64,000 nt of DNA, from the NCBI GenBank assembly GCA_938020565.1, contig CALIHP010000003.1, forward strand, positions 35,563 to 99,562, written 5' to 3'. Numbering within the stretch: position 1 is the first letter of the stretch; each line of letters begins with the position of its first letter. Made by a program: the position numbers and the translations under genes. The stretch is from an uncultured Anaerolineaceae bacterium (GTDB taxonomy: Bacteria; Chloroflexota; Anaerolineae; Anaerolineales; Anaerolineaceae). A model generated the notes under the pieces. The model was given only the letters and a program-made list of their open reading frames with translations. It did no database searches and was not told the DNA's origin. Positions 17,010 through 24,704 of the stretch are shown piece by piece.

Positions 17010-18329
17010 ATGGAAAAGATTGTGATAAAGTTCGGCGGGAGTTCGCTGGCTTCCGCCGAACAGATTCAAAAAGCGGCGGCGATTATCCGCCGTCATACGG
17101 AAAGCTGTTATGTTGTCGCTTCCGCGCCCGGGAAGCGGTTCCCCGAAGATAGTAAAGTCACCGACCTGCTCTATCAGGCCTACGACGAGGCGGCTGACGG
17201 AAAAGATTTCTCAACAACGCTCGCGAAGATCAGGACCCGATTCGACGATATCGTGCGTGAGCTTCGGCTTGAGCTGTCGCTCAGCGCGGATTACGCCGAG
17301 ATCGAAAACCGGCTCCGGACCGCGCGGGAACGCGACTTCATGGCCAGTCGCGGCGAATACCTCAATTCAAAGATTCTCGCCGCGTACCTCGGTTATCCGT
17401 TCGTCGATCCCGCGCGCGCCGTCGTCTTTCGCGAAAACGGCCGTTTGGACGCCGAAAAAACTGACGTCCGACTGCGGGATGCGCTCGCGGGGCTGACCTT
17501 CGCCGTCATCCCCGGTTTCTACGGCGCGCGCCCGGACGGAACCGTTCAGACCTTTTCCCGCGGCGGATCGGACGTAACCGGATCGCTCGTCGCGAAGGCC
17601 GTCCGCGCGAAAGTTTACGAAAACTGGACCGACGTATCCGGGATGAAATCCGCCGACCCGAGAATCGTCCCGAACCCACGGACAATCCGCGTCATCTCGT
17701 TCAAGGAGCTGCGCGAGTTATCGTACATGGGCGCTACCGTGCTGCATGAGGACGCGGTTTTCCCGGTCCGCGAAGCCGGGATCCCGATCAACGTCCGCAA
17801 CACCAACGCGCCGGACGAACCCGGGACGATAATCGTCGCCGAAAGCCCCGCCGACACGGCCGACGCTCCGATTACTGGGATCGCGGGCCGGAAAGGCTTC
17901 GCGACGATTTATATTGAAAAGAACATGATGAATCAGGAGATTGGTTTCGGGCGCAAGTGTCTGAGCGTTTTGGAAGACGCGAACGTTTCGTTTGAGCATA
18001 TGCCTTCCGGAATCGACACGCTTTCGATTATCATCAACGCCGCCGAATTCAACGCGCATCGCGACGAAGTCCTGAACGGAATCGAATCCGCGGTTCATCC
18101 AGACTCGATCTCTTATGAAAACGACCTGGCGCTGATCGCCGTCGTCGGGCACGGCATGATGCGTAAAAAGGGGATTTCCGCCAGGATTTTTACCGCCCTC
18201 GCCAACGCTAAAGTCAATATCCGCATGCTCAATCAGGGGTCCAGCGAATTGAATATTATCATCGGAATCGAGGAAGCTGATTTCGAAACCGCGATCCGCG
18301 CGATTTACACTGCGTTTTACCCGGCTTAG
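17010..18329 (+). CDS. lysC: Aspartate kinase
   Basis: A 439-residue enzyme that phosphorylates aspartate, the entry to lysine, threonine and methionine synthesis. The ATG at 17010 is preferred over one seven codons earlier because GAAGGA lies about 8 bases before it and the protein then begins right at the catalytic KFGGSS loop (residues 5-10). SRGEYLNSKILAAYLG and FSRGGSDVTGSLVAKA complete the kinase domain; two ACT domains follow from about residue 290, the seat of allosteric amino-acid feedback. The class resembles the bacterial monofunctional type with a long insert after the glycine loop. Confidence 0.93.
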   Translation: MEKIVIKFGGSSLASAEQIQKAAAIIRRHTESCYVVASAPGKRFPEDSKVTDLLYQAYDEAADGKDFSTTLAKIRTRFDDIVRELRLELSLSADYAEIENRLRTARERDFMASRGEYLNSKILAAYLGYPFVDPARAVVFRENGRLDAEKTDVRLRDALAGLTFAVIPGFYGARPDGTVQTFSRGGSDVTGSLVAKAVRAKVYENWTDVSGMKSADPRIVPNPRTIRVISFKELRELSYMGATVLHEDAVFPVREAGIPINVRNTNAPDEPGTIIVAESPADTADAPITGIAGRKGFATIYIEKNMMNQEIGFGRKCLSVLEDANVSFEHMPSGIDTLSIIINAAEFNAHRDEVLNGIESAVHPDSISYENDLALIAVVGHGMMRKKGISARIFTALANAKVNIRMLNQGSSELNIIIGIEEADFETAIRAIYTAFYPA

Positions 18330-18330
18330 A

Positions 18331-18372
18331 AAACGAAGAACTCTCTCTGATTTTCGAGAGAGTTCTTCGTTT
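18331..18372. terminator. Bidirectional terminator between lysC and metQ
   Basis: A perfect 17-bp inverted repeat (18331-18347 with 18356-18372; AAACGAAGAACTCTCTC and its complement) with an 8-base loop and A/T-rich outer ends. It serves both convergent genes. Confidence 0.92.
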
Positions 18373-18389
18373 AATCGTGTCGTCTTAGC

Positions 18390-19523
18390 TTAGAACGCCG
18401 GAGCGACCGAGCCCTTATACGTTTCCTCAAGGAACGTCTTCATCGCGTCGGAGGTCAGCGCCTGAGCGAGCGCGATAAACTGCGGAAGCGCCTGCTCGCC
18501 GTCACGGACGGCGACGACGTTCGCGTACTTCACGGCGGCTTCCGAATCCTTCGCTTCCTGCGCGATCGCGTCGTCGGTCGTCAGTCCAGCCTCAAGCGCG
18601 TAGTTGCCGTTAATCACCGCGAGATCGACGTCCTGAAGCGATAACGCAACCTGAGCCGCTTCAATTTCCTGGATTTTGATTTTCTTCGGGTTGTCAACGA
18701 TATCCTTCGCGGTCGCTTCCAGCCCCTTTCCTTCAGCGATCTTGATCAGCCCGTTCGCCTCCAGCAACAGCAGCGCGCGCGCTTCGTTCGTCGGATCGTT
18801 CGGAACCGCGATCGTCGCGCCGTCGGCTAAGTCGTCGATCGACGCCGTCTTTCCTTTATACAGGCCCATCGGCTCGAAATGTACCGCGACGAGCGGAACG
18901 AGCGTCGTCCAGCTGGAATCCTTTTTGCTTTCCGACGCGTTAAAGTCGTCGAGGTAAGGCTGATGCTGGAAGAAGTTCGCGTCGATCGAACCGTCCTCGA
19001 GCGACATATTCGGAAGAACATAGTCGGTAAACTCAACAATCTCGACAACGACCCCCATCTCAGCCAGATCGTCTTTGATCGCTTCGAGCATGGCGGCATG
19101 CGGGACCGGCGACGCGCCCACTTTAATCGTAACCGGATTTTCCTTCGAGAACGGGGCTTCGCCTGCGGTCATGCTGACCGCGGCCATCATCGCTTCCGAA
19201 GCGGCGACAACCGTCGCTTCCGCGTCTTTCGCGGAAATTCCCGAAGCCGCGGCAACCGTCGCAATCACATCCTCCGAGCTGGCCTGGGCGGCGGCCATCA
19301 CGGCTTCCGAAGCGGCGGCGACCGTCGCCTGCGCGTCTTCTACGGAAATCCCGGCGGCCTCGGCGAGAGCGGCGGTCGCGTCGTCCGAAACGGAAACAAT
19401 CGCTTCAGCAATCTCTGCTGCGGCTTTGTCCGCCTCAACAGTCGGAGTCGCGGCCGGTTCAGCGCTGCATCCGGCCATGACCAGCGCCAACAGCGCAACG
19501 AACACAAATAACATTCTCTTCAT
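18390..19523 (-). CDS. metQ: MetQ-like methionine-binding lipoprotein with Ala-rich repeat linker
   Basis: A 377-residue NlpA/MetQ-type binding protein. The ATG at 19523 follows GAGGTG better than an upstream GTG. A signal peptide ends in the lipobox VMAGC (Cys19). Residues 25-120 are an unusual Ala/Glu/Val-rich segment with a near-repeat: GISVEDAQATVAAASEAVMA and GISAKDAEATVVAASEAMMA. The binding domain starts at about residue 125 with ITIKVGASPVPHAAML-like sequence and holds NFFQHQPYLDDF and VPNDPTNEARALLLLEANGL, diagnostic for MetQ. Ligand could be Met, its oxide, or another amino acid. It is last in metN-metI-metQ. Confidence 0.88.
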   Translation of the reverse strand: MKRMLFVFVALLALVMAGCSAEPAATPTVEADKAAAEIAEAIVSVSDDATAALAEAAGISVEDAQATVAAASEAVMAAAQASSEDVIATVAAASGISAKDAEATVVAASEAMMAAVSMTAGEAPFSKENPVTIKVGASPVPHAAMLEAIKDDLAEMGVVVEIVEFTDYVLPNMSLEDGSIDANFFQHQPYLDDFNASESKKDSSWTTLVPLVAVHFEPMGLYKGKTASIDDLADGATIAVPNDPTNEARALLLLEANGLIKIAEGKGLEATAKDIVDNPKKIKIQEIEAAQVALSLQDVDLAVINGNYALEAGLTTDDAIAQEAKDSEAAVKYANVVAVRDGEQALPQFIALAQALTSDAMKTFLEETYKGSVAPAF

Positions 19524-19631
19524 TTCTTTCACCTCATCATAAAGTTTGGTTTTGTAAACCGGGCGACCGCCCGGAATTTACCTGCGAAATCGTTCTAAGA
19601 GTCAGCTCAGCCTCAGACGGCAGATGAAAAC

Positions 19632-20375
19632 CTACTGCGCCATGCGCCGGTCGAGCTTCGCCGCCACCGCGCCGCCGAGCCGCTGGAAAATCTCAACGAT
19701 CAGGACCAGCAGAATAATCGTCACCCACATGATATCCGGCTGCCGTCGGTAATAGCCATACCGGATCGCCAGATCGCCCAGCCCGCCGCCGCCAACCGCC
19801 CCAGCCATCGCATAATAGTTGATCAGGCTGATAATCGTTATCGAGACGCCGCGAACGACCGACGGGAGACTTTCCGGAAGGAGAATTTTGAAAATAATCT
19901 GGGCGGAAGTGGCCCCCATCGCCTGACCCATTTCGATCAGGCCGCCTTCGACCTCAACGATCGACTGCTCGATCATGCGCGCGACGAACGGGATCGCCGA
20001 TACGCTCAACGGCACGATCATCGCGTTCGGACCAATCGACGTCCCGACAATCAGACGCGTCAGCGGTAAAATCGCAACCAGAAGGATAATAAACGGAACC
20101 GAACGCCCGATATTGATCACGGAACTGAGAAACTGATAAACCGGCGGATTCGGGCGAATTGAACGCGGCGCGGTCACGACGACAAGAATCCCCAGCGGAA
20201 TCCCGATCAGGTAGGATACCAGCGCCGTCGCCAGCGTTACGTACAACGTCTGCCATGTCGCCAGGAGGAGTTCTCCGCGAAATTCGACAACCGCTGTTCC
20301 CAGGCCAATCGCCGTCCCCAAGATCCACGTCCAGACCGACGCGACCGACGAACCGAACCAACTAAAAAATTCCAT
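19632..20375 (-). CDS. metI: Methionine ABC transporter permease
   Basis: A 247-residue inner-membrane subunit. The ATG at 20375 is chosen because GGGGGA precedes it and it opens at a membrane-leaning sequence; it overlaps the metN end by 14 bp. The core has five hydrophobic segments with IGRSVPFIILLVAILPLTR, the docking loop EMGQAMGATSAQIIFKILLP and NYYAMAGAVGGGGLGDLA, all typical of MetI. It is about 30 residues longer than the usual 217 because of an extra N-terminal hydrophobic stretch. It forms the pore with MetN and receives substrate from MetQ. Confidence 0.92.
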   Translation of the reverse strand: MEFFSWFGSSVASVWTWILGTAIGLGTAVVEFRGELLLATWQTLYVTLATALVSYLIGIPLGILVVVTAPRSIRPNPPVYQFLSSVINIGRSVPFIILLVAILPLTRLIVGTSIGPNAMIVPLSVSAIPFVARMIEQSIVEVEGGLIEMGQAMGATSAQIIFKILLPESLPSVVRGVSITIISLINYYAMAGAVGGGGLGDLAIRYGYYRRQPDIMWVTIILLVLIVEIFQRLGGAVAAKLDRRMAQ

Positions 20376-21153
20376 AGTTCCCCCGTGCGCTGCGATTTCC
20401 GTCCAAAAGACGGCGCGTAATTTCAACGCTCGAATTCAGCAGCACCTGTCCAATCTCGCCCTTATCCACGATCTGCGACTGGTCGATCACCGCGACCTTG
20501 TTGCAAATCCGTTTGACGATCTCCATCTCATGCGTAATCATGACAATCGTCGTGTGGAACTCCTGATTAATATCCCAAAGCAAATCCAGAATCTGATTGG
20601 TAATCAGCGTATCGAGGGCGGACGTCGCCTCGTCGCAGAGCAGCACATCCGGCATCGTCGCCATCGCGCGCGCGATCGAAACCCGCTGCCGCTGGCCGCC
20701 GGAAAGCTGGGAGGGGAAATTCCGCGCCTTCTCGCTCAGGCCAACCAGACTCATCAGCTCTTCCACACGCGATTGAATCCTGATCCGCTCAACGCCGGCG
20801 ATCTCCAGCGGAAACGCGATGTTCCGCTCGACGCTGCGCTGCATCAGCAAGTTCGGGCTCTGGAAGATCATCCCGATCCGCCGCCGGAACTCAAGCAGCG
20901 CTTTTCCCGTCAGCCGAACCGGTTTTTCGCCCTCGATTTCGCGAAAGACGCAGCGGCCGTCAACGATAATCTCGCCGCTCGTCGGCTCCTCCAACAGGTT
21001 GATGCAACGGATCAGCGTTGACTTTCCCGCCCCGCTCATTCCGATAATCCCGAAAATATCCCGCCGCTCGATCACGAGATCCACATGATCTAAGACGACG
21101 AGATCTTCGCCACCATTTTTGAAAATTTTACTGAGCTGCCGAATTTGAATCAT
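20362..21153 (-). CDS. metN: Methionine ABC transporter ATPase without NIL domain
   Basis: A 263-residue ATPase. The ATG at 21153 follows AAGGA by 6 bases; the longer open frame upstream lacks support. Walker A is GMSGAGKST, the signature is LSGGQRQRVSIARAM, Walker B is VLLCDEATSALD and the H-loop is ITHEME. After residue 240 the chain ends, whereas classical MetN (about 343 residues) carries a C-terminal NIL/C2 domain that binds methionine and inhibits transport. That domain is absent, so feedback trans-inhibition should be lost and control may rest on the leader upstream. Confidence 0.9.
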   Translation of the reverse strand: MIQIRQLSKIFKNGGEDLVVLDHVDLVIERRDIFGIIGMSGAGKSTLIRCINLLEEPTSGEIIVDGRCVFREIEGEKPVRLTGKALLEFRRRIGMIFQSPNLLMQRSVERNIAFPLEIAGVERIRIQSRVEELMSLVGLSEKARNFPSQLSGGQRQRVSIARAMATMPDVLLCDEATSALDTLITNQILDLLWDINQEFHTTIVMITHEMEIVKRICNKVAVIDQSQIVDKGEIGQVLLNSSVEITRRLLDGNRSARGNYGIF

Positions 21154-21232
21154 CGTTATCCTTATTTCATTTACCAGCCGCAAAATCGGTAAACGATTCT
21201 TTACGATCACGGCGCCGAGAATATCGACCCAT

Positions 21233-21267
21233 AAAAAAGAGGCCCTTTCCTATTTTCCAAGAGCCTC
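21233..21267 (-). terminator. Candidate attenuator terminator in the metN leader
   Basis: On the minus strand GAGGCTCTT pairs with AAGGGCCTC (one G-U pair) and is followed at once by six T residues. It stands 80 bp upstream of metN and inside its transcript, so metNIQ expression would need read-through or antitermination. Confidence 0.75.
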
Positions 21268-21304
21268 ATGCAAATCTTCTCATGATTCGAAGCAGAACGA
21301 CAGA

Positions 21305-21346
21305 TTAGAACATGAAGCGGAACCGCCCAATCAGGCGGAAGCGCAT
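21305..21346 (-). CDS. Candidate leader peptide upstream of metN
   Basis: A 13-codon frame, MRFRLIGRFRFMF, preceded by GGAGAAGGA 5-6 bases before the ATG. An upstream in-frame ATG at 21382 would give a 25-residue version with three more Met-rich residues near MLM. The ORF overlaps a CCGCC/GGCGG hairpin and ends 38 bp before the terminator, the arrangement of a ribosome-mediated attenuator. It is rich in Arg and Phe, with Met codons near the end. Whether it is translated is unknown. Confidence 0.45.
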   Translation of the reverse strand: MRFRLIGRFRFMF

Positions 21347-21384
21347 CAACATTCCTTCTCCATTTCGTTCAATCGTTTTCATGA

Positions 21385-21411
21385 AAAATAGTTTAGTCGA
21401 ATTCGGGTCAA
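21385..21411 (-). promoter_or_regulatory. Probable metN operon promoter
   Basis: On the minus strand TTGACC (21406-21411) and TATTTT (21385-21390) are 15 bases apart, immediately before the ATG of the longer leader ORF. The spacing is a little short; the -35 match is good. Confidence 0.45.
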
Positions 21412-21500
21412 AACGACGGCGGCGCCGGTAAAAACGTGACAAGATCGAGAAGCGCAGGCCCGCTCAATCCCAATCCGAACGGACGGGCGCCGAACAACGG

Positions 21501-21506
21501 TATAAT
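21501..21506 (+). promoter_or_regulatory. -10 box of the tat operon
   Basis: TATAAT stands 126 bp before tatA in the divergent spacer. No convincing -35 is seen, and the rest of the 21412-21632 spacer shows no further element. Confidence 0.45.
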
Positions 21507-21632
21507 TTTAACCATACGCAGAGGAATCCGCGGGGAAGCCTGACAGCGGGTTTATTTAGCCGCGCGGCGCGCCGATTCGGACGAGTAATAAGGTTCGCCG
21601 TTGGTTCCTCTCGAACAAACAGGAGACGCTTC

Positions 21633-21830
21633 ATGGTTTTCGGAAGAACCGGAGGAATTCTCGAAATCCTCCTCATTTTAATCATCATCCTGATCCTTTT
21701 CGGTCCGTCGCGGATCGCGAAAGTAACCCGCGAATTGGGACGCAGCATCGCAGCTTTCCGGGAAGGGCTCAACGAAAAACCGAACGACACGCCCGCCGGC
21801 GGGCCCGATCCGGACGAGCCCAAAGAATAA
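21633..21830 (+). CDS. tatA: Sec-independent translocase subunit TatA/E
   Basis: A 65-residue protein with the TatA layout: a short periplasmic N-terminus, one hydrophobic helix rich in Ile and Leu (residues 9-23), the FGPSRIAKVTRELGRSI hinge and amphipathic helix, then a Pro/Asp/Glu-rich tail. TatA oligomers make the pore for folded, twin-arginine proteins. The usual FG hinge is intact. AGGAG precedes the ATG. It heads a tatA-tatA/B-tatC operon. Confidence 0.92.
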   Translation: MVFGRTGGILEILLILIIILILFGPSRIAKVTRELGRSIAAFREGLNEKPNDTPAGGPDPDEPKE

Positions 21831-21857
21831 CCTCCAGGGCAAGGACATCCTTCACGA

Positions 21858-22172
21858 ATGAATATCCTGAACGTCGGAATCCCGGAGCTCCTCCTCCTCG
21901 GGGTTATTCTCCTCGTAATTTTCGGCCCGGACCGTCTTCAGGACGAGGCGAAGAAAGCCGCGCGAATCGTCCGCGCCGTTACCCGTTCGGAAACGTATCG
22001 CGAAATCGCCGCTCTTGTTCAGGCCTTCCGCGCCGCGCCGCAGAGGGTCATGCGCGAGGTTCAGCTCGAAGAAATCGAGAAAGAAATCGTTTCGTTTGAG
22101 GGCTGCGCCTCGGATCCGCTCCGAACGTCCGACCCGACGCTCCATCCTGAGAAACAGGAGCCGGAACTTTGA
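21858..22172 (+). CDS. TatA/TatB-family translocase subunit
   Basis: A 104-residue second TatA/B protein. It starts MNILNVGIPELLLLGVILLVIFGP, so Glu10 takes the polar position seen in TatB (Glu8) and TatA (Gln8), then DRLQDEAKKAARIV as amphipathic helix and a longer charged tail (to residue 104) than the first copy. The longer tail and Glu near the membrane suggest the TatB receptor role beside TatC. Its TGA overlaps the TTG start of tatC. Confidence 0.85.
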   Translation: MNILNVGIPELLLLGVILLVIFGPDRLQDEAKKAARIVRAVTRSETYREIAALVQAFRAAPQRVMREVQLEEIEKEIVSFEGCASDPLRTSDPTLHPEKQEPEL

Positions 22173-22903
22173 AGCGGCCTTCGGAAGCAGACGATTCGCT
22201 TTTCGCCGCGTTCAGGCCGCACCTGCGCGAGCTTCGCCGCCGCGTTATCCTCAGCGCGCTGGCGTTTTTCACCGCCTCGATCGTCGGGTTTATCTTCGCC
22301 GGACCGTTGATGGAGCTGCTGGCCCGCCCGATCGGCGGGCTCGGATCGCTCCAATCGCTCGAAGTCACCGAAAACTTCACCGCGTCCTTCAGCGTCGCGC
22401 TTCTCGGCGGCGCGCTCCTCGCGAGCCCGGTGATATTGTACGAGATCGTCGCGTTTATCCTTCCCGGACTAAAAGAAAACGAACGGCGCTTCCTGCGCTT
22501 CCTCCTTCCTTCCTCAGCGCTGTTTTTCGTCGGGGGCGTCCTGTTCGCGTTTTTCGCGCTGCTGCCGACCGCGATCCCGTTCCTGACCGGCTTCATGGGG
22601 ATTGAGACGCGGCTTCAAACCGGCCCGTACTTTTCGTTTACAACGGCGCTGCTGTTCTGGATTGGGATTGTATTCGAGCTTCCCGTCGCCGTCTTTCTCC
22701 TGGCAAAAGCGCGCGTCCTGTCCTCCGCGCTCCTACTCAGGAACTGGCGGATCGCGATCGTCGTCATCGCCGTCTTAGCCATGCTGATCACGCCGACCGT
22801 CGATCCGGTGAATATGCTGCTGCTGATGGCGCCGCTCGTCGTTCTCTTCTTCGTCAGTATCAGCTTCGCGAAAATCGCCGAGCGCGGCGCTCCGCCCAAA
22901 TAA
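22169..22903 (+). CDS. tatC: Twin-arginine translocase subunit TatC
   Basis: A 244-residue polytopic protein that recognises twin-arginine signal peptides. It starts at TTG 22169, coupled to the upstream stop (TTGA overlap). Near the N-terminus FRPHLRELRRRVILS matches the TatC HLxELRxR motif (about residues 16-30), followed by six hydrophobic segments. The LTPTVDPVNM-like segment (ITPTVDPVNMLLLMAPL, near residue 210) holds the typical Asp-Pro of the fifth-sixth helix region. With the two upstream genes it makes a complete Tat system. Confidence 0.94.
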   Translation: MKRPSEADDSLFAAFRPHLRELRRRVILSALAFFTASIVGFIFAGPLMELLARPIGGLGSLQSLEVTENFTASFSVALLGGALLASPVILYEIVAFILPGLKENERRFLRFLLPSSALFFVGGVLFAFFALLPTAIPFLTGFMGIETRLQTGPYFSFTTALLFWIGIVFELPVAVFLLAKARVLSSALLLRNWRIAIVVIAVLAMLITPTVDPVNMLLLMAPLVVLFFVSISFAKIAERGAPPK

Positions 22904-22940
22904 AAACGCGCGTCGTTCTTAAAGAACAGCGCGCGTTTTC
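22903..22940 (+). terminator. tat operon terminator
   Basis: AAAACGCGCG (22903-22912) pairs with CGCGCGTTTT (22930-22939), with an inner TTCTT/AGAA-type stem and a T4 tail. It also faces the leftward small membrane-protein gene. Confidence 0.85.
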
Positions 22941-22981
22941 AAGCCCGGAGCCTAAGGAGGAAGACGCCGGCGAAGAAATCG

Positions 22982-23134
22982 TCAATACCGGTAAAATCTC
23001 GAATTCAAACAAACCAGGAAAAACCCGATCAGCAAAAGCCAATAGTTATACTCCGACGCCATCGGAATATAGGTGAAATGCGCGATGATACCCAACACCC
23101 CGATAAAAAAACCGAATATCCAACCGCCGTTCAT
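22982..23134 (-). CDS. Small membrane protein, 50 residues
   Basis: An open frame of 50 codons with a strong GGAGGGT site before the ATG. Residues 5-20 (WIFGFFIGVLGIIAHF) and 32-43 (WLLLIGFFLVCL) form two hydrophobic segments joined by a short polar loop, and the tail RFYRY is basic, so it should be a two-helix inner-membrane protein. It follows the phosphoesterase gene by 23 bp on the same strand and is probably cotranscribed. Function unknown. Confidence 0.7.
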   Translation of the reverse strand: MNGGWIFGFFIGVLGIIAHFTYIPMASEYNYWLLLIGFFLVCLNSRFYRY

Positions 23135-23157
23135 GCGTCCCACCCTCCAAATCAGTC

Positions 23158-23841
23158 TCAGTCAGTAAAAGGTAAGATGCAAGTAACATGCCAATCAGCG
23201 GATCTGGCGCGGATTTCGACCGTCCCGGCGCCGTCCGCGCCAAGCTCGATCACGGCGAATTTCGGATCGCCACGCCCGTAAACGTTCGCCTTTTCCGTCA
23301 ACGCGCCCGGATTCACGATAACGCGGCCAGCGACCGCCTCCACCCGCGCCAGATGGGTATGGCCGTAGACCAGGAAGTCGTCGGACGCCGCTTCGGACGG
23401 AAAACCGAGATTCATCGTCCGGAGCGCAAGGCTCCGCCGCGCCGCCATGCGCCGCATCCTGAGATAATCCGCAAGCGACGACCCGTACCCATGGAACAGC
23501 AGGAGTGACCGCCGGCCAATCCGGAACCGGCGCATCGCCGGCAGCTTTCGCCAATCCAGGATATCGCGGTTCCCGCGCACGGGGTATATCGGCGCGATTT
23601 CCGCCAGCGGCGCGAGTCCCGGGAGCCAGGCAATATCGCCGGTATGCAGCAGCGCGTCCGGCTCAGCCGCCGCGATCGCCGCGGCCGCCTCCGCCGGAAT
23701 GCGTTCCCCGAAATTGAGATGCGTATCGCCCAGCGCGACGAGCCGGAGCCGACGATCCTCCGGGATCCGGAGCTCGTCTTCGACAACGCGTTCCCATCTT
23801 CTTCGAAAATCGTTATCCCGCAAGGAACCGTCCAAAGTCAT
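23158..23841 (-). CDS. YfcE-type metallophosphoesterase
   Basis: A 227-residue calcineurin-like phosphoesterase. The five metal motifs occur in order: GDTH (residues 38-41), HTGDIAWLPG, GNRD, LFHGYG and YGHTH near residue 167, binding two metals. The fold matches the YfcE/MJ0936 group of small phosphodiesterases with broad or unknown substrate. An N-terminal extension of about 35 residues, rich in Arg and Glu, precedes the usual start; the first in-frame ATG at 23841 has only weak support, so a later start is possible. It is upstream of the 50-residue membrane protein. Confidence 0.85.
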   Translation of the reverse strand: MTLDGSLRDNDFRRRWERVVEDELRIPEDRRLRLVALGDTHLNFGERIPAEAAAAIAAAEPDALLHTGDIAWLPGLAPLAEIAPIYPVRGNRDILDWRKLPAMRRFRIGRRSLLLFHGYGSSLADYLRMRRMAARRSLALRTMNLGFPSEAASDDFLVYGHTHLARVEAVAGRVIVNPGALTEKANVYGRGDPKFAVIELGADGAGTVEIRARSADWHVTCILPFTD

Positions 23842-23933
23842 TTCCTCAATCTATTTTACAGAAGAAGCGTTCCATAAAAATTTCAGCTTAATCCGAACCG
23901 GGCCTGATCCGGCGCGCGCCTGATTTTTCTTAT

Positions 23934-23939
23934 TATAAT
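23934..23939 (+). promoter_or_regulatory. -10 box upstream of the ComB-like gene
   Basis: TATAAT lies 54 bp before the ATG at 23994, at the end of an AT-rich stretch. The -35 position is GC-rich and not recognisable. Confidence 0.5.
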
Positions 23940-23993
23940 TTCGATAACGCCGGGGTTCAGCTTCACCGGCGGAAAGGAACGGAAAGAACCCGG

Positions 23994-24704
23994 ATGGCTC
24001 CGATTCAATTTAAAATCCACAGTCTCGAAACCGCCCGCGAAGCACGGGGCGTCGCCGTCGTCATCGACGTGCTCCGCGCTTTTACAACGGCCGCAGTCGC
24101 AACCGCCCTCGGCGCAAAGGAGATCCGCTGCGTCGGGACGATCGAAGACGCGCTGGCGCTGAAACGGGAGCTTACCAACGTTCTCGTCATGGGCGAAGTC
24201 GACGGCTATGCGATCCCTGAATTCGACCTGAATAATTCGCCGCTGCGGCTGCGCGACAGCGACATCCGCGGAAAAACGCTGATCCAACGAACAACCGCCG
24301 GAACGCAGGGGCTGATCCGTGCAGAGAACGCTGAGATCCTGTTCGCCGCGGCGCTCGTCACTGCGTCAGCGACCGCCGAACGCGTCCGCGCGCTCGATCC
24401 GCGCGAGGTTCATTTTATCGCAACCGGAATCACGGCAGACGGGCGCGGAGACGAAGACGTCGCCTGCGCCGAGGTCATCCGCGACCTTATCCTCGGCCTC
24501 CCGCTCCCCGATCCGGAGGCACTCGCCGAGCGTATTCGCGCCTCGAAGAACGGTCTGCGTTTCAGCGACCCGGCCTCCCGCGACCTGCCGGCAGGCGACC
24601 TTGATATCGCTTCAGAGCTCGACCGCTTTGATTTTGCCCTGTCCGCGGTCCGTCTTCGCGACGGTTCGATCCGGTTGACTCCGGAAAAAGGAGCCGACGC
24701 GTGA
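23994..24704 (+). CDS. ComB-like 2-phosphosulfolactate phosphatase family protein
   Basis: A 236-residue protein of the ComB family, Mg-dependent phosphatases that release sulfolactate from 2-phosphosulfolactate. Seen: VVIDVLRAFTTAAVA (about residues 21-35) with the conserved Asp, GEVDGYAIPEFDLNNSPL, and LIQRTTAGTQG near residue 94, all typical. In methanogens this is a step to coenzyme M; in bacteria the role is often unknown. Neither ComA nor ComC is visible nearby, but the next gene is a 2-hydroxyacid dehydrogenase overlapping by 4 bp, which could act on the product. Confidence 0.85.
   Translation: MAPIQFKIHSLETAREARGVAVVIDVLRAFTTAAVATALGAKEIRCVGTIEDALALKRELTNVLVMGEVDGYAIPEFDLNNSPLRLRDSDIRGKTLIQRTTAGTQGLIRAENAEILFAAALVTASATAERVRALDPREVHFIATGITADGRGDEDVACAEVIRDLILGLPLPDPEALAERIRASKNGLRFSDPASRDLPAGDLDIASELDRFDFALSAVRLRDGSIRLTPEKGADA

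Noticed and set aside
21154..21411. SAM riboswitch or T-box in the metN leader
   Set aside because: Searched by eye for the SAM-I core and the T-box TGGNACCGCG block on the minus strand; neither is present.
23046..23243. 65-residue minus-strand open frame
   Set aside because: It overlaps in another frame both the phosphoesterase end and the well-supported 50-residue membrane protein.
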